From: Clostridiales bacterium
Lineage (GTDB): Bacteria > Bacillota > Clostridia > Lachnospirales > Lachnospiraceae
DNA length: 64,000 nucleotides
Assembly (NCBI GenBank): GCA_019424245.1
Contig: JAHYZV010000002.1
Span: forward strand, 189,695-253,694
Direction of reading: 5' to 3'
Both the position numbers and the translations under genes were made by a program. Positions 52,954-62,300 of the stretch are shown here, piece by piece. Below the pieces are notes generated by a model that saw nothing but the letters and a program-made list of their open reading frames with translations, searched no databases and was not told the DNA's origin. The first letter of the stretch is position 1. Each line of letters starts with the position of its first letter.

Positions 52954-55239
52954 ATGATTAATTTTAAAAGAATAAATAAATCCTGCGTAGCTGCAGTTAT
53001 TCTTGCCATGTGTCTTATGACATCGGGCTGTGGTTCACAAAACTATACAACCAACAACAAAAATACTGATACCACCATAGCTTCCAGCATTACCGCCCAG
53101 GATACTAATGTAACACACGCAGATGATGCCGATAACTACAAAACGGAAATAACAGGTGAATTCAGCATTACATCAACTGATGGTTCTACAATAACACAGA
53201 ATGATTCCGTATATACCATAACACAGGCTGGCGAATATACCGTTACCGGACTCTTATCAGAAGGACAGATTGTAGTTAATGCTGACGATAATGCCGAGAT
53301 TACCATTGTATTGAATGGTACATCCATCACATGTTCTAACGGTTCACCTATTTATATTAAAAATGCTGATAATATAAAAATCAAATCTGAGGAAAACACT
53401 TATAACAGTATAGTTGATGCAAGAACTGAAGCTGACGACAATTCAGACAATTCTTCCAGTGAAAATGGTAATGCTGCCATCTATGCAGCATGTGACCTTA
53501 AATTGGTTGGAAAAGGGGCATTATCAGTAACTGGCAACTATAACAACGGTATCCAGAGCAAAGATGACATTTCTATTAAAAATGTTACCATCAAGGTTAA
53601 TGCTGTAAATAATGCTATAAAAGGAAACGATGAGGCAGCTATAGAATCTGGCGAAATAATAGCTATATCCAGAAAAGGCGATGGCATCAAAACATCAAAC
53701 AGCAGTCTTTCAACCAAAGGAAAACAGAAAGGAAATGTAATAATATCTGGTGGAAATATTGATATATATGCTGCCTGTGACGGCATAGATGCTGCATATG
53801 GTGTAGATGTTTCAGGTGATGGAAATCTGAATATATATACAGATACTTATTCTGATTATAGTGAAGCCGTAGCTGCCGACAACTCCGGTTCATCAGCCAA
53901 CAGCTCTGGTTCTTCAATCAGCAGCCCAGGTTCTTCAGCCAGCAACCCAGATTCATCAGCCAGCAACCCAAGTTCATCAAATCAGAATCAAGGTTCATCA
54001 TCTAAATCATCATCCAATGCAACTATGATGACATACATAACAATTGCCAATACAGACAACCAGAATAACAGCCGCGTGGGAACTCCACCCGATATGAACA
54101 ATGCTCAGAACAATGGTAACATGGGCAATCCTCCTGATATGAACAATACTCAGAACAATGGTAACATGGGCAATCCTCCTGATATGAATAACAGTAGCAG
54201 CAATTCAGGCAATAATTCTGACATGAAAGGTAACTTCGGCGGTGGAAACAGAGCTGCTAATGGTATGCCAGGCAATAACAGCTCAGGAAATTCATCTAAA
54301 AAGTCTTACTCTACAAAGGGAATCAAAGCCGAGAGCGAGATAAATATATCTGGTGCAGCCATTAACATAAGTTCAACTGATGATGGTATTCATGCCAACT
54401 CAGATTCTGGTGTTCTTGAAACCGGCGAAGATGGCAAGGGTATAATATCTATATCAGGTGGAACTATCACAATCTCTACAGGTGATGATGGAATACATGC
54501 AGATAAAGAGCTTAATATAACTGATGGATATATAAATGTTTTAACATCCTACGAGGGTCTTGAGGCTATAACAATCAACATCAGTGGTGGACAAAGCTTT
54601 ATATATGCAGCTGATGATGGCATTAATGCATGTACCGGAGATGGCTCATCTACTCCTCTTATTAATATAACTGGTGGCTACATTGATGTAACAACTGGTT
54701 CCGGCGATACAGATGCTATAGATTCTAACGGCAGCTACACCCAGTCTGGCGGCATGGTTCTTGTAAAAGGCGGCAGTTCATCAGGTCAGGTATCTGGTTC
54801 TATTGATGTTGATGGCAATATTACTATAACTGGTGGAACATGTGTAGCTTTAGGCGGTATATGTGAAACTCCTGTAAATTCAGTTAATGCTTACGTGTTC
54901 AGTTCTGTATCCTTTAACGCAGGAAGCTACTCAGTAAAAGATTCCAGCGGTAATGAAATAATCAGCTTTACTTTAAACAACAGTTACTCAAATGGCTGGA
55001 TATGCGCATCTGCTCTTACAACAAACACTGAATACACTCTTTACTGCGATGGTTCCTCATTAACAAACTGGACACAATCTGCAGGAACCATGGGTGCATC
55101 CAATGCCGGCGGCTTTGGCAGCAATCCAGGCGGTTTTAATGGTGGTGGCCGTGGAGGTAACATGAATGGCGGCAGAAATATGAACGATAACAGAAATATA
55201 AATGGCAATAATACACCAAATAACAGTAATGTACAATAA
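52954..55239 (+). CDS. Cthe_2159-type pectin/cellulose-binding lipoprotein
   Basis: A 761-residue surface lipoprotein. The signal peptide ends in the lipobox MTSGCGSQ. The body is a long right-handed beta-helix with repeated GDGI/DDGI turns (NAIKGNDEAAIESGEIIAIS, KGDGIKTSNS, STDDGIHANSDSGVLE, AADDGINACTGD), the pattern of the Cthe_2159 family, which binds calcium, cellulose and polygalacturonate. A low-complexity insert (about residues 310-450) carries Ser/Pro and three NNGNMGNPPDMNN repeats, and the C-terminus is Gly/Asn-rich. The ATG at 52954 has AAGGA nine bases upstream. With the PL1-PL9 lyase it likely serves pectin use. Confidence 0.82.
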   Translation: MINFKRINKSCVAAVILAMCLMTSGCGSQNYTTNNKNTDTTIASSITAQDTNVTHADDADNYKTEITGEFSITSTDGSTITQNDSVYTITQAGEYTVTGLLSEGQIVVNADDNAEITIVLNGTSITCSNGSPIYIKNADNIKIKSEENTYNSIVDARTEADDNSDNSSSENGNAAIYAACDLKLVGKGALSVTGNYNNGIQSKDDISIKNVTIKVNAVNNAIKGNDEAAIESGEIIAISRKGDGIKTSNSSLSTKGKQKGNVIISGGNIDIYAACDGIDAAYGVDVSGDGNLNIYTDTYSDYSEAVAADNSGSSANSSGSSISSPGSSASNPDSSASNPSSSNQNQGSSSKSSSNATMMTYITIANTDNQNNSRVGTPPDMNNAQNNGNMGNPPDMNNTQNNGNMGNPPDMNNSSSNSGNNSDMKGNFGGGNRAANGMPGNNSSGNSSKKSYSTKGIKAESEINISGAAINISSTDDGIHANSDSGVLETGEDGKGIISISGGTITISTGDDGIHADKELNITDGYINVLTSYEGLEAITINISGGQSFIYAADDGINACTGDGSSTPLINITGGYIDVTTGSGDTDAIDSNGSYTQSGGMVLVKGGSSSGQVSGSIDVDGNITITGGTCVALGGICETPVNSVNAYVFSSVSFNAGSYSVKDSSGNEIISFTLNNSYSNGWICASALTTNTEYTLYCDGSSLTNWTQSAGTMGASNAGGFGSNPGGFNGGGRGGNMNGGRNMNDNRNINGNNTPNNSNVQ

Positions 55240-55297
55240 CAATTTCAAACAATAGTTTGATTGAATCATTCATTTTTCGTAAATTAAGTCAAAGTCA

Positions 55298-55558
55298 GAC
55301 AGCATATATGAGGAAAGCAGGTGCGCATACATCATAAGATGCACTTGAAGTCCAATTGTGATAGTTCTTAGACTTTTCCTTAACTACCCAGCTATCCACA
55401 GACACGGATGTCTGTGGAAGTGAGATATGGGACATGGATGTCCCGTATCGAACGGTAGCGACAACTGCCGTTACCTATATGAAAAGTCTTAGAAATATAC
55501 AATTGGAGCTTCTGGCATCGTTGATGTATGCGCACCTGCTTTCCTCATATATGCTGTC
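55298..55558 (-). repeat. Structured inverted-repeat element, subfamily 2, copy 3
   Basis: Terminal inverted repeats 55298-55333 and 55523-55558 are perfect over 36 bases. It is the same length (261 bases) as 29848-30108 and differs at about ten positions, mostly in hairpin loops or as compatible changes. It lies between the stop codons of two convergent genes. Left flank CATTCATTTTTCGTAAATT is shared with the copy at 63.8 kb, so the conserved unit extends beyond the inverted repeats. The rest of the spacer (55240-55592) shows no gene. Confidence 0.85.
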
Positions 55559-55592
55559 GTCCGTATATTACGAATATATGACTTCATCTAAA

Positions 55593-57524
55593 TCATCTGT
55601 CTGCTTTTAATATGTAATATGGTGTAAAATCATACTCTAATGTATCTGGCTTTTCCACCTTCAAAACTTCCCATTTTGAAATGCATGGATGTGTTTTAGC
55701 ATACATATCTTTTCTTTCAGCTTTCTCATATTTAAAGCCATGTGTTATCATGAAAATATTCCATCTTCTATGTTCAATTCTTTCAAGCTCTTCTCGGTTA
55801 TCTGTAAGAGAATATGCATATTTTTCATAAATAATCCATTTTTTAATATCCTGATGCAATGATTGTGCTATACTTGATTCCCTGTCAAATATGCCCTTAT
55901 TATGCCATACCTCATCTATTTCTTCTGATATTTTCTTATTCTCTTTAAGCTCTATTGAATCTTTCTTAAGACGTTCCTCTATATCTTCAGATAGCATAAA
56001 CTTATCATCCACAACAATATTTTTATCTGCTTTATATCTGCTTATTATTTCATACAACATATTGTATCTATGATTAAATATCTTTGCATCATTTACAATA
56101 TCACGATTAGTTATAGAAGCATATGAAAAAATATCTTTATTCTTGTTTATTGTAAATAGATTCTTCTCACCATAAATATTAGCAAAATCATTGTTTTCCT
56201 TAGCCCTGACAACTATAGGAATATTAATACAGCTATCACCCTTATTGTATAACAGCTGCTTCAATTCAATAAGTGTATTAGACATTGAATGTGTATCACT
56301 CATTGCCACAATAAGATATGTAAATAATTTGTCGTCATTACATCTTTTAAAAATACTGTTAAACTGTAATGTCCTTGCATCCGTATTAAAAAATCTTAAA
56401 CATACCTTTCCATCTATACCAAATTGATCTGGTATTGTATCAAATGGAAATTTCAATTCATAATATTCAATACTTTTACCTTCATATATATCTTCTTTTA
56501 TGAACTTCAATCCCTTCAGGACATCAACTGAAAAATTCTTCATGAAACTTCCTATTATTGATTCCATATCCTTATCAAATACATCTATACATATAGTAGA
56601 CTCTGCTGATAAAACCGACATATTAAGTCCTTGTATTAATGCACTCTGGCCAAATTCACCAAATCCAATGATTCCTATATGAACATCATAATCATCACCC
56701 TTATTAGCTGTATATACAGGATGTTCTTTATACATTTTATTGACAGCCATTTTATTAACATCTACTATGTCAAGATCAAAGGTTCTTGTATCTATTTTAT
56801 CATAATACTGTCTTATCAGTTCTGCCATTGAATTGTCATTGCAGCACAGATGAATCTGCTGATACCCTTTATTTTCAAATGCATTTATATTTTTTTTAAA
56901 ACTCTCTGTAAATGCATTTAAACATTCAATATTTTCTATTGAATTATCATCACACAGAAAAACATCACTGAATTTACATATATCAAGCATTTTTATTATA
57001 CTTTCAATATGCATATCCTGATACTTCTGCACAAACTTTACACCTTTATTTATATATTTAAGCTTCTTATCATCTGAAAGTATAGTGCTTTCAACCACTG
57101 TAACACGACAATCTTTAGTCAATGCATCTATAAGAGGAAACTTATATTTTCCTTCACCAATAACCAATACGCGCTTTTTATTTTTCTGGCTAAACAGTCC
57201 TCTGACATAGCTGGCTGGTTTTCTGATAAGAACGGCTAATGCACCTATTGTACAAAATGGCGCAACAATAACAGCAATACAATACACATATGTTATTATT
57301 CCACTTAATATGCCACCACCTGTTGCCTGCATATACGCAATAGCTTCTTTCTGCTTTATATCCGGATCTATCTTATACGCTTTAATTGCATTCTGTATGT
57401 TTAATGTTACTTTAAGAAACGGATTATCTACATTATGGTAGAAAAATATACCTTCAATCACACATATAATAAATACTGCAAGTGCCGTATACCATAGATA
57501 ATCTTTGTATTTATTTCGCTTCAT
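55593..57524 (-). CDS. Membrane protein with two Rossmann domains and a C-terminal RyR domain
   Basis: A 643-residue protein. Two transmembrane helices (about residues 10-28 and 70-95) are followed by a TrkA-N-like Rossmann domain (KKRVLVIGEGKYKFPLIDAL), a second one (YDVHIGIIGFGEFGQSALIQ, residue ~270) and helices. A C-terminal RyR-type domain closes it (EELERIEHRRWNIFMITHGF then YEKAERKDM, THPCISKWEVLK). RyR domains fused to nucleotide-binding and membrane modules occur in bacterial conflict systems, where they may bind nucleotide-derived signals. The start is the ATG at 57522-57524 with GGAG six bases upstream. The role is unknown; an ion channel or immune effector are both possible. Confidence 0.7.
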   Translation of the reverse strand: MKRNKYKDYLWYTALAVFIICVIEGIFFYHNVDNPFLKVTLNIQNAIKAYKIDPDIKQKEAIAYMQATGGGILSGIITYVYCIAVIVAPFCTIGALAVLIRKPASYVRGLFSQKNKKRVLVIGEGKYKFPLIDALTKDCRVTVVESTILSDDKKLKYINKGVKFVQKYQDMHIESIIKMLDICKFSDVFLCDDNSIENIECLNAFTESFKKNINAFENKGYQQIHLCCNDNSMAELIRQYYDKIDTRTFDLDIVDVNKMAVNKMYKEHPVYTANKGDDYDVHIGIIGFGEFGQSALIQGLNMSVLSAESTICIDVFDKDMESIIGSFMKNFSVDVLKGLKFIKEDIYEGKSIEYYELKFPFDTIPDQFGIDGKVCLRFFNTDARTLQFNSIFKRCNDDKLFTYLIVAMSDTHSMSNTLIELKQLLYNKGDSCINIPIVVRAKENNDFANIYGEKNLFTINKNKDIFSYASITNRDIVNDAKIFNHRYNMLYEIISRYKADKNIVVDDKFMLSEDIEERLKKDSIELKENKKISEEIDEVWHNKGIFDRESSIAQSLHQDIKKWIIYEKYAYSLTDNREELERIEHRRWNIFMITHGFKYEKAERKDMYAKTHPCISKWEVLKVEKPDTLEYDFTPYYILKADR

Positions 57525-57609
57525 ATTAATCTCCATTTCTGTGCATGAAAATCAACATTTTCATACCCTCTCCTTAGTTTTAAAAATCAAAAAATCATTT
57601 TTAATTATA

Positions 57610-57936
57610 TTAATTATAAGTAGTCTTTTCTGGTTTAGCAGTAATAACAAACGCATTCACACTACCCTCACATAAAACAAGCATCTTTTCAAGTTGTGCT
57701 ATTCCCTGCTCTCTGTTATATCTTGTACTTACGTAATAAGATATTCCATCAACTATATGTTCTTTCTTCGCTTTAAAATAATTCAGCTTATTTGGTGGCA
57801 ATATTTCTTTATCAACATCAACTTTTCTTGCAACTGAATTTATAACTACTGTTTCTTTAACTGCTGCTCCCTTTTCAGCAAGAGGCTTACCATCTAAGAT
57901 AAACTCACCAGGATTAATACCGCATATTTTAAACAT
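57610..57936 (-). CDS. Small unidentified protein, possibly 5'-truncated
   Basis: A 108-residue frame (MFKICGINPGEFILDGKPLA start, ending ITAKPEKTTYN). The same frame stays open upstream of the ATG for about 26 codons (KKYLILVGTSYGFDAKLAEIKG) back to a TAG near 58016, and those codons look protein-like, but no start codon lies there. So the gene may have lost its 5' end, or use a rare start. No strong ribosome-binding site precedes the ATG. It lies 85 bases upstream of the RyR protein gene, same strand. I do not recognise it. Confidence 0.5.
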   Translation of the reverse strand: MFKICGINPGEFILDGKPLAEKGAAVKETVVINSVARKVDVDKEILPPNKLNYFKAKKEHIVDGISYYVSTRYNREQGIAQLEKMLVLCEGSVNAFVITAKPEKTTYN

Positions 57937-58042
57937 ACCTTTTATTTCTGCAAGCTTGGCATCAAATCCATAGCTTGTACCAACAAGAATAAGGTACTTT
58001 TTGTGTTCCTATTTTTCAATCAGTAGTAACTCTTTTCAAATT

Positions 58043-59041
58043 TCACCTTGCATATGTCAATTCTTCATTTCCCTTATCGTAATCAAACCTACCATCATTC
58101 TTTTCTTCTATCGCCTTAATAATATGATAAGTGTATTCGTTATAAGGCGTTGGTATTCCAAATTCTTCTCCCATACGCATAAGTGCACCGGAAAACATAT
58201 CTATCTCGGTATGTCTTTTAGCATCTATATCCTGAAGTGTAGAGTATCTTGCTGTTGGCGGCACTGCACTTCCACGTGACGATGAATTATCAATAACACT
58301 TAAATCTATTCCTTTTGCCTTAGCTATTGTTTCAAGCTCATGTCTTAAACCATCGCTTATAGCCTTCATATGTTCACTATCCCTGTAACATCCGACACCT
58401 GCACCAAGTACTGCCTGTGGAAGATTATTACTTACATTAAGTCTGAACTTACTCCACATTTCTTCTTTTATATGCTCTGTCACTCTGTAGTTAAGCCTGC
58501 TGGCTGCAAAAAGCTCATCTATCAACTTTATCCTGTCACTCACAAGTGTCTGTTCTGATATTTTGTCTGATGCAGATACCTTATCTGCTGTTTCCCCAAA
58601 AATAATTCCTATTGTTGTATCAGGATTAAAGTAATATCCCCTGCCATCTCTATGAGAGGCAACCTTTATAAGTGAATATACAATATGTGACATGCCTATC
58701 CTGTCTGCAATGATATCTTCACTGTCAACACCATTCATAAGACTCATAACTATAGTGTTTTCTCCAATAGCTGTAGCAATGTTGTCAAGTGCTCCTTTTA
58801 AAGCTCCATACTTTAACGAAACTATCAAAAGGTCAACGCCTGTATTATGCGCTTCTTCGGGTGTCCACACCTCTGGTCTGTATACTTCATCGTTTATAAG
58901 ACAACCTTCTTTTCTCAGCCTTTCCTGACGTTCTCCCTGTGCTATTAGCCCCAGCCTTACATCCTTTAAGCCTGCAAGTCCCCATATAACATATGAACCT
59001 ACAGCTCCTGCTCCTAATATAGCAACGGTCTTTATCTTCAT
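58043..59041 (-). CDS. Ketopantoate reductase family protein
   Basis: A 332-residue NADP-dependent reductase of the PanE/ApbA family. The N-terminal Rossmann motif is VAILGAGAVGSYVIWGL; DLLIVSLKYGALKGAL and VMSLMNGVDSEDII follow, with a C-terminal helical domain containing SKFRLNVSNNLPQAVLG (the catalytic Lys normally lies in the WxKFxxN motif, here MWSKFRLN). PanE reduces ketopantoate to pantoate for coenzyme A; many homologues act on other ketoacids, so the substrate is open. GGAAAGAG precedes the ATG. Confidence 0.87.
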   Translation of the reverse strand: MKIKTVAILGAGAVGSYVIWGLAGLKDVRLGLIAQGERQERLRKEGCLINDEVYRPEVWTPEEAHNTGVDLLIVSLKYGALKGALDNIATAIGENTIVMSLMNGVDSEDIIADRIGMSHIVYSLIKVASHRDGRGYYFNPDTTIGIIFGETADKVSASDKISEQTLVSDRIKLIDELFAASRLNYRVTEHIKEEMWSKFRLNVSNNLPQAVLGAGVGCYRDSEHMKAISDGLRHELETIAKAKGIDLSVIDNSSSRGSAVPPTARYSTLQDIDAKRHTEIDMFSGALMRMGEEFGIPTPYNEYTYHIIKAIEEKNDGRFDYDKGNEELTYAR

Positions 59042-59389
59042 GATGTTCTCTTTCCTCTTTTCTATAAAATATATTTCTAGTTATACTTATGGATACATTT
59101 CTGAATATACTTGGCCATATACTTATATTTCTTACACCAAAAATATCTTATTCATATTTATTATATTTGCAATCTGCTGCTTTATCAACCTATTATTTCA
59201 TACTATTATTTTCAATACTGTTATTCATATCCTATTTTATTTTTTACCTATTGTTCATACTATTATTTTACCAAAAAAGCGGATGTCTGAATAACAAACA
59301 TCCGCTTATATTTTATAACTGATATGATGTAAACGTCATAAGACAAAAAGTCTTTCTTAACCTACATGATAAGATCTTTTAACGCTTAC
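59042..59389. terminator. Spacer with terminator of the pectate lyase gene
   Basis: AGCGGATGT (59278-59286) pairs with ACATCCGCT (59298-59306), and on the minus strand the stem is followed by six U, placing a terminator about 85 bases after the pectate lyase stop codon. The rest of this 348-base spacer is a pyrimidine- and AT-rich tract, with no gene I can support. Confidence 0.75.
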
Positions 59390-62300
59390 TTAGTATGCAA
59401 CTCCATTAGATACTTCAACATAGTAAATATTAACTCCGCCATCCTCGGCTATAAGATAATATTCACCTGCAACTGGCACTCTGAATGAAACTGACTTAAG
59501 TGAATTTCCTGGAATCTTTGATGTAGATGTAATATCCTTTCCATTCTTATCAACTATCTTAATAAGTCTTGATTCATCTGTGCTTGAGCTTGTTGCATAT
59601 ACCTTCACCTTAGCTTCTCCAGCTGTTTTAAACGCAATAGCTCTTCCACTTGTACTGCCTTTACCAGAAAGCTTGATTCTTCTTGTAAAGTCTATTCCTT
59701 TATATTCCTTTCTGCTCTTATCTACTGTAACTGTTGCTTTGCTTCCGGCAACAATCTTAAAGCCGTCAACAGTAAGTGTTGATTTTAACTTTCCTGTATT
59801 TACATCATTAGCATTTAGAACAAGCTTGGTACCGCTTACAGTCGAATCTGTCTTTGATTCTGTAGCTTTAGTTGCTTCTGTTGTTTTCTCTGTTGCCTTT
59901 GTTGCTTCTGTTGTTTTCTCTGTTGCCTTTGTTGTTTCTGTTGTTTTTTCTGTTGCTTTTGTTGTTTTCTCTGTTGGCTTTACTTCACCAGATGTCTTGC
60001 CTGTAACACTTATAACCTGATTAGCTACACCAAAATGTGCTCCAAGTGTTGAATAACTTCCCTGTGTTTCGTAAAGTCCCTTCATATTAATAGTTCCATC
60101 AGAATTTCTTAACTGCTTGTCTACATTACCATTAAGATTGATAAAATCAACAGCATTTTTAAACATTCCTGATACTTTAGATGGATTATCAACTACTGTA
60201 CCCTTCTTGTCGCCACTAACAACTGGTGTTGGTAATAATCCTGATAATCTGTAATACTTACCTGTATTATAGTATATAGAATCACTCATATTACCTGTAA
60301 ATTTATCTGAGTCTATAGCATTTGCTGAAACAAGACCTACGTACACTGCCTTATTTGATGCTCTGTAGCATAAGAAGTTGCCCTTCTTTGCTGACTTACC
60401 ATTGCCCCATGCTGTGGCATTCATGATTGTAAGACCTGATGGATTGTTGTTGTCAGTGAATCCTGTTGCCCCATTGTTAAACGAGAGACAGTTAAGTACA
60501 ACATGAGGTGTACCTACACCTGAACCACCGAGCTTAAAGCCATTCATATCTCCGTTAGCATAATGAACTCCGTTAGATAATGTTCCATTGCCGAATGAAA
60601 CACAGTTTCTTATAGTTATCACACCGATAGGACCTGTAGCTGACTTAGCGAAAAGATCCCATCCATCATCAGAGTTGCAATATGATATACATCCATCAAA
60701 TACATTGCCTTCGCCGCATGTAAGCTTTGCTGCAAAACCATCTGCATTTTCACCTGTACCACCCTGGTCTGGATAATCACAGTTATCAAATGCTGTACAG
60801 TTGATTATAAGGTTGTTTGATGGCCATAAATCTTTAGTTGCTGCTGTTGTGTCATATCTTGATATCTGAAGTCCTGAATCTCTGTTTGCTTCGAATACAC
60901 ATTTTTCAAATATGTTGTTGTTACCAGCAAGTAACACGCCGTTATCACCAGCTCCATAGAAGTTGATTCCCTCAAAATACCAGTAATCTCCATCTACAAC
61001 AACACCTCTGTTTGCGCCATCAAGTGTCTGTGCTGAGAAATCAAACTTAACCTCTGCACCATCAGCTGCTTTTACAACTATATAAGCGCCGCTGTTTCCA
61101 TTCATGGCATTATTAATAACTATCGTATCTGTAAACTTGTAAGTTCCAGCCTTAACTATGATAACATCTCCTGCCTTAGCACTGCTTATAGCTGTAAGAA
61201 TATCAGATGCTGACGAAACATACTTTGCATTCTTAAAATCTGAATCCTTCTTTGTACTTAAATCTGTATATGCACCTGAATATGAGAGACTTGTCTTATC
61301 ATAACTGTTTTTAGTATCTGAACCTGCACCTGTAGTTTCCTTCTCAGTTACCTTTGTTGCTTCTGTAGCTTTAGATGTAGTAGCCTTCTCTGTAGTCTTA
61401 GTTTCTTTTTCTGTTGCCTTAGATGTAGTAGCCTTTTCTGTAGTCTTAGTTTCCTCTTCTGTTGCCTTTGTTGTTTCATCTGTAGAAGGCTCTGGAGTTA
61501 CTATGTTGGCATTAGTTCCACCAACAGCCACAAGCTCTGTGTTTTTATAATTCGTAACAGCTGCTTTTAAATCCTTATCTACAACATAAGCTGTGTCGTC
61601 TTCATCACTGAACTTCCAGTCAATAACACCACCGCCAAGGCTTCCTGCTCCCTTAGAAGATGTAACAAGTGCTGGAACATCCTTTGCTGCTACAAGGCTT
61701 CCTGCCTTTACTCCAAGATCCTTAGTTGTATCAAAGTTATCGTATGTTGTGCCACCAGCTACTGTCTTGTATGATGATGGTACCTTTTCACCTGCAGAAG
61801 CAGCCAGATATGCATCAAATGTAGCTGCATTGGCAGCTTCACCTGTAACTGATGCTGCATTAGCATATATGATACCTGTTGCTCCAACTATTTCGTTGCC
61901 ATAAGCTTTTATGATGCCGCCGTTCTCACCTGAGAATGTGCCTTCACCTAAAGCATCAGAACCCTGATTAGATGAAAGCACAGGATACTTGCAGTTTCTG
62001 AAGTAGTTGTTCTCTACATATACAGAAGAACCCATAGTTGAACCTACACCATACTTTGCGTTACCATCATAATAATTGTTATACATATGTACTGACATAG
62101 TTCTTACTCTGGCATGTCTTGAGTCTGAATGATCAAACCAGTTATGATGATAAGTAATGTAGTTAGGACCACTCTCGCTCTTCATACCACACAATGAACA
62201 TTTACCTGAATCATAGAAATGTACATATGAAACTGTTATATACTGTGAATCACCCTTTATATCTATAGATCCATCACCTTTAGCCTGGTCAGCGTCCCCA

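Noticed and set aside
59580..60020. 146-codon Val/Ser-rich open frame opposite the pectate lyase gene
   Set aside because: It is antisense to the repetitive Thr/Lys linker; the low-complexity make-up is explained by the lyase coding sequence.
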